Shown here: positions 62,293 to 64,000 of the stretch, one piece after another | How the letters are laid out: each line of letters starts with the position of its first letter | Position numbering within the stretch: the stretch's first letter is position 1 | Assembly: GCF_000717875.1 (NCBI RefSeq) | Contig: NZ_JOCT01000005.1 | Coordinates: forward strand, 182,863 to 246,862 | Direction: 5' to 3' | Length of the DNA: 64,000 nt | Source: Streptomyces sp. NRRL S-455 | GTDB taxonomy: Bacteria; Actinomycetota; Actinomycetes; Streptomycetales; Streptomycetaceae | The notes under the pieces: generated by a model | The model's input: only the letters and a program-made list of their open reading frames with translations | Database searches by the model: none | What the model was told of the DNA's origin: nothing | Made by a program: the position numbers and the translations under genes

Positions 62293-63011
62293 CGCTCAGC
62301 CCCCTCTCCCCTGCGCCGGCCGTCCGCCCAGAGCACGACCGGCGCCGCCAGCGCGGCCACCAGCACCGGCACACCGGCGGGCAGCACGGGCAGCAGCCCG
62401 AGCCCCAGCAGCACGGCGAGCCCGGCGACGGCCCGTTCGGTGCCGGTCCTCAGCATGGGTGCGAGCAGCGCCAGGAACACCGCGGGCCCGGCGGCGTCCA
62501 GTCCCCACGCGTCGGTGTCCCCGATGGCCCCGGCGCCAACAGCACCGAGCAGTGTGGTGAGGTTCCACAGCACATACAGACTCAGCCCGGTCACCACGAA
62601 CCCGATCCGCGCACCGCGCCGCGTGGGCTGCGCGAGCGCGACGGCGGCCGTCTCGTCGATCACCCACTGGGCGGCGAACGGCCGCACCGCGCGCGGCAGG
62701 GCCAGCAACTGCGACAGCCGCAGGCCGTAGAAGGCGTTCCGCACGCCGAGGAAGAAGGCCCCGGCAGCGGCCGTGAACGGGCCACCCCTTGCGGCAAGCG
62801 CCCCCACCAGCGCGAACTGGGACGCTCCGGTGAACACCAGCAGACTGAGCGCACACGTCTGCACCCAGGTGAGTCCGCTGCCCGCCGACGTCACTCCGAA
62901 GGCGAATCCGGAGAGCCCGACGGCCACCCCCACGCCCAAGGCGTCCCGCACGACGGCACGGTCCGCCTTCCCACTGGTCCCCGCATCTCTGAGAGCTGTC
63001 CGTTCTGCCAT
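62289..63011 (-). CDS. azlC: Branched-chain amino-acid exporter subunit AzlC-like
   Basis: 240 residues with about seven helices. LSGFAFGVTSAGSGLTWVQTCALSLLVFTGASQFA and GAFFLGVRNAFYGLRLSQLL match AzlC. It pairs with AzlD, overlapping by four bases, and follows the AraC-type regulator by 23 bp. Confidence 0.9.
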   Translation of the reverse strand: MAERTALRDAGTSGKADRAVVRDALGVGVAVGLSGFAFGVTSAGSGLTWVQTCALSLLVFTGASQFALVGALAARGGPFTAAAGAFFLGVRNAFYGLRLSQLLALPRAVRPFAAQWVIDETAAVALAQPTRRGARIGFVVTGLSLYVLWNLTTLLGAVGAGAIGDTDAWGLDAAGPAVFLALLAPMLRTGTERAVAGLAVLLGLGLLPVLPAGVPVLVAALAAPVVLWADGRRRGEGAER

Positions 63012-63034
63012 GCTCCCGACGCTACGAGCAGCGG

Positions 63035-63865
63035 CTACCGCGGGTCTTGTACGTTCTTGCGCTCCCGCTGATAGGCGCCCGGAGGGACCCCGACGATCCG
63101 GCTGAAGTGCCGGTTGAGATGCGGCTGATCGGTGAAACCCACGGCCACGGCGACCTCCGAGGGCGCCGTCCCCAGGTCCAGCAACCGCCGCGCCCGTCGT
63201 ACCCGGGCGTCCGTGAGCCACGCGTGCGGCGGCATGCCGTAGGTGTCCCGGAAGGCCCGCAGCAACGCGAACGGGCCGGCCCCGAGCTCGGCGGCCAGCC
63301 GCTCCAGACTCGGCGGCCGTGTCATCCGTTCCTCCAGCACGCCCCGTGCGCGTGCCGCGATCCGGGCCCCCGCCGTCCGCACCTCCCGCCGCGGCATGGG
63401 TCCGCCGTTCAACCGCAGCAGCCTGGTCACGGCGACCCGCAGCAACGTGTCGGCGGCCAGCGCGTTGCCCTCCTCGGCCGCCCGCAGCACCTGATGCACC
63501 AACCCGGCCGCATAGGGATCGTCCACCACCGGACTGACGAACCCGGGCGTCCCCCGCAGCGCCGTCGTCTCGGCCGCGATCTCCGCCACCACGTCGACGG
63601 ACGGATACACGGCCCCGTACCGCCACCCCTCGGGCACCCCCGCCCGCCCGGTGTGCGGGGTGTCCGGATTCACCAGCGCCAGAGCGCCGGTCCCCGCGTA
63701 CTGGTCGCCTCCACCGTGGTGGAACACCTCCACCCCCTGGGCAATGGCAGCGATCACGAAGTTCTCGTGCGTATGCCGCACGAACGTCTTGCGCACATAC
63801 CGCGCCCGCAGCAGATCCACCCCGGGCAGTCCGTCGTACTGCCAGTGCCGCGCGCGCTCGGTCAT
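63035..63865 (-). CDS. AraC-family regulator upstream of azlCD
   Basis: 276 residues. N-terminal cupin (RKTFVRHTHENFVIAAIAQGVEVFHHGG) and two helix-turn-helix motifs in the C-terminal domain (PSLERLAAELGAGPFALLRAFRDTYGMPPHAWLTDARVRRARRLL … AVAVGFTDQPHLNRHFSRIVGVPPGAYQRER). ATG MTERARHWQY with GGAGAA upstream. Probably controls the azlCD genes that follow. At least 130 bp of upstream sequence remains to the window end without another gene. Confidence 0.88.
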   Translation of the reverse strand: MTERARHWQYDGLPGVDLLRARYVRKTFVRHTHENFVIAAIAQGVEVFHHGGGDQYAGTGALALVNPDTPHTGRAGVPEGWRYGAVYPSVDVVAEIAAETTALRGTPGFVSPVVDDPYAAGLVHQVLRAAEEGNALAADTLLRVAVTRLLRLNGGPMPRREVRTAGARIAARARGVLEERMTRPPSLERLAAELGAGPFALLRAFRDTYGMPPHAWLTDARVRRARRLLDLGTAPSEVAVAVGFTDQPHLNRHFSRIVGVPPGAYQRERKNVQDPR

Positions 63866-64000
63866 ACGACCATTCTCCGCACGACACATGAGATCCACGG
63901 GCCCGCACCCGCGTACGCACGGAAGGGGACGTGTCGGGGGGTGTCCGCCCGCAGCTGGTTGGCGCGTCAACGGACAGTCAATTGGTCTCCGACCCCATCG

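Noticed and set aside
1..64000. tRNA genes, rRNA genes, CRISPR arrays, transposases or phage genes
   Set aside because: None recognised on either strand by eye; a tRNAscan or repeat search would be the definitive test.

Overview
The window is chromosomal DNA from a Streptomyces species, at roughly 70% GC with GTG and occasional TTG starts. Its gene order is what I remember of the hrdB-recA core region of Streptomyces coelicolor: hrdB, whiH, rnhB, nrdRJ, lexA, hflX, rshA, dapF, miaA, miaB, gluRK-gluABCD, recX-recA. I see no rRNA, tRNA, CRISPR array, insertion sequence, prophage or attachment site. Most of the region is vegetative core, with small lineage-specific inserts.

Layout. 1-5.2 kb: the 5' end of hrdB (principal sigma factor) behind an ECF-type promoter, the sporulation regulator whiH, a fused ABC protein and a Nudix/NrtR-type regulator. 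5.3-18.2 kb: a debranching-enzyme-like protein, a DUF4192 protein, a RecQ helicase fused to a phosphoribosyltransferase-like domain, two unknown proteins, rnhB, a decayed TetR gene, an ADP-ribosylglycohydrolase with a histidine phosphatase, a DUF4937 protein and a TerD protein. 18.2-25.4 kb: the class II ribonucleotide reductase with its repressor (nrdJ, nrdR), then lexA and dinG. 25.6-30.3 kb: a three-gene NRPS-independent siderophore locus. 30.5-43.1 kb: a lipoprotein protease, hflX, an M1 peptidase, rshA, dapF, miaA, an extradiol-dioxygenase-like gene and miaB. 43.1-57.1 kb: a NarL-type two-component pair, a KhtTU-like K+/H+ antiporter, a MazG-like protein, a TAXI binding protein, gluRK and gluABCD, an FAD monooxygenase, and a cysteine dioxygenase-rhodanese operon behind a Cys-rich leader peptide. 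57.1-64 kb: recX-recA, an AI-2E-type permease, a DUF3046 protein, a cyclase-like protein, and an AraC regulator with azlCD.

How the genes work together. DNA replication and repair is the dominant theme (recA, recX, lexA, dinG, recQ, rnhB, nrdRJ, mazG). LexA boxes precede lexA and recA, tandem NrdR boxes precede nrdRJ, and consensus DnaA boxes lie upstream of recA, recQ and miaB. A second theme is nutrient sensing: glutamate (GluRK/GluABCD, possibly with the TAXI protein), cysteine (leader peptide with dioxygenase and rhodanese), (p)ppGpp (rshA) and iron (siderophore locus).

The most promising under-described elements are the 15-residue Cys leader peptide with its downstream hairpin and tandem repeat, the possible TAXI-GluK partnership, the minimal siderophore locus without hydroxylase, decarboxylase or visible iron box, the RecQ-phosphoribosyltransferase fusion, and the extradiol-dioxygenase homologue that has Cys in place of the usual metal-ligand His. 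Names and roles come from motifs and memory; no database search was run.
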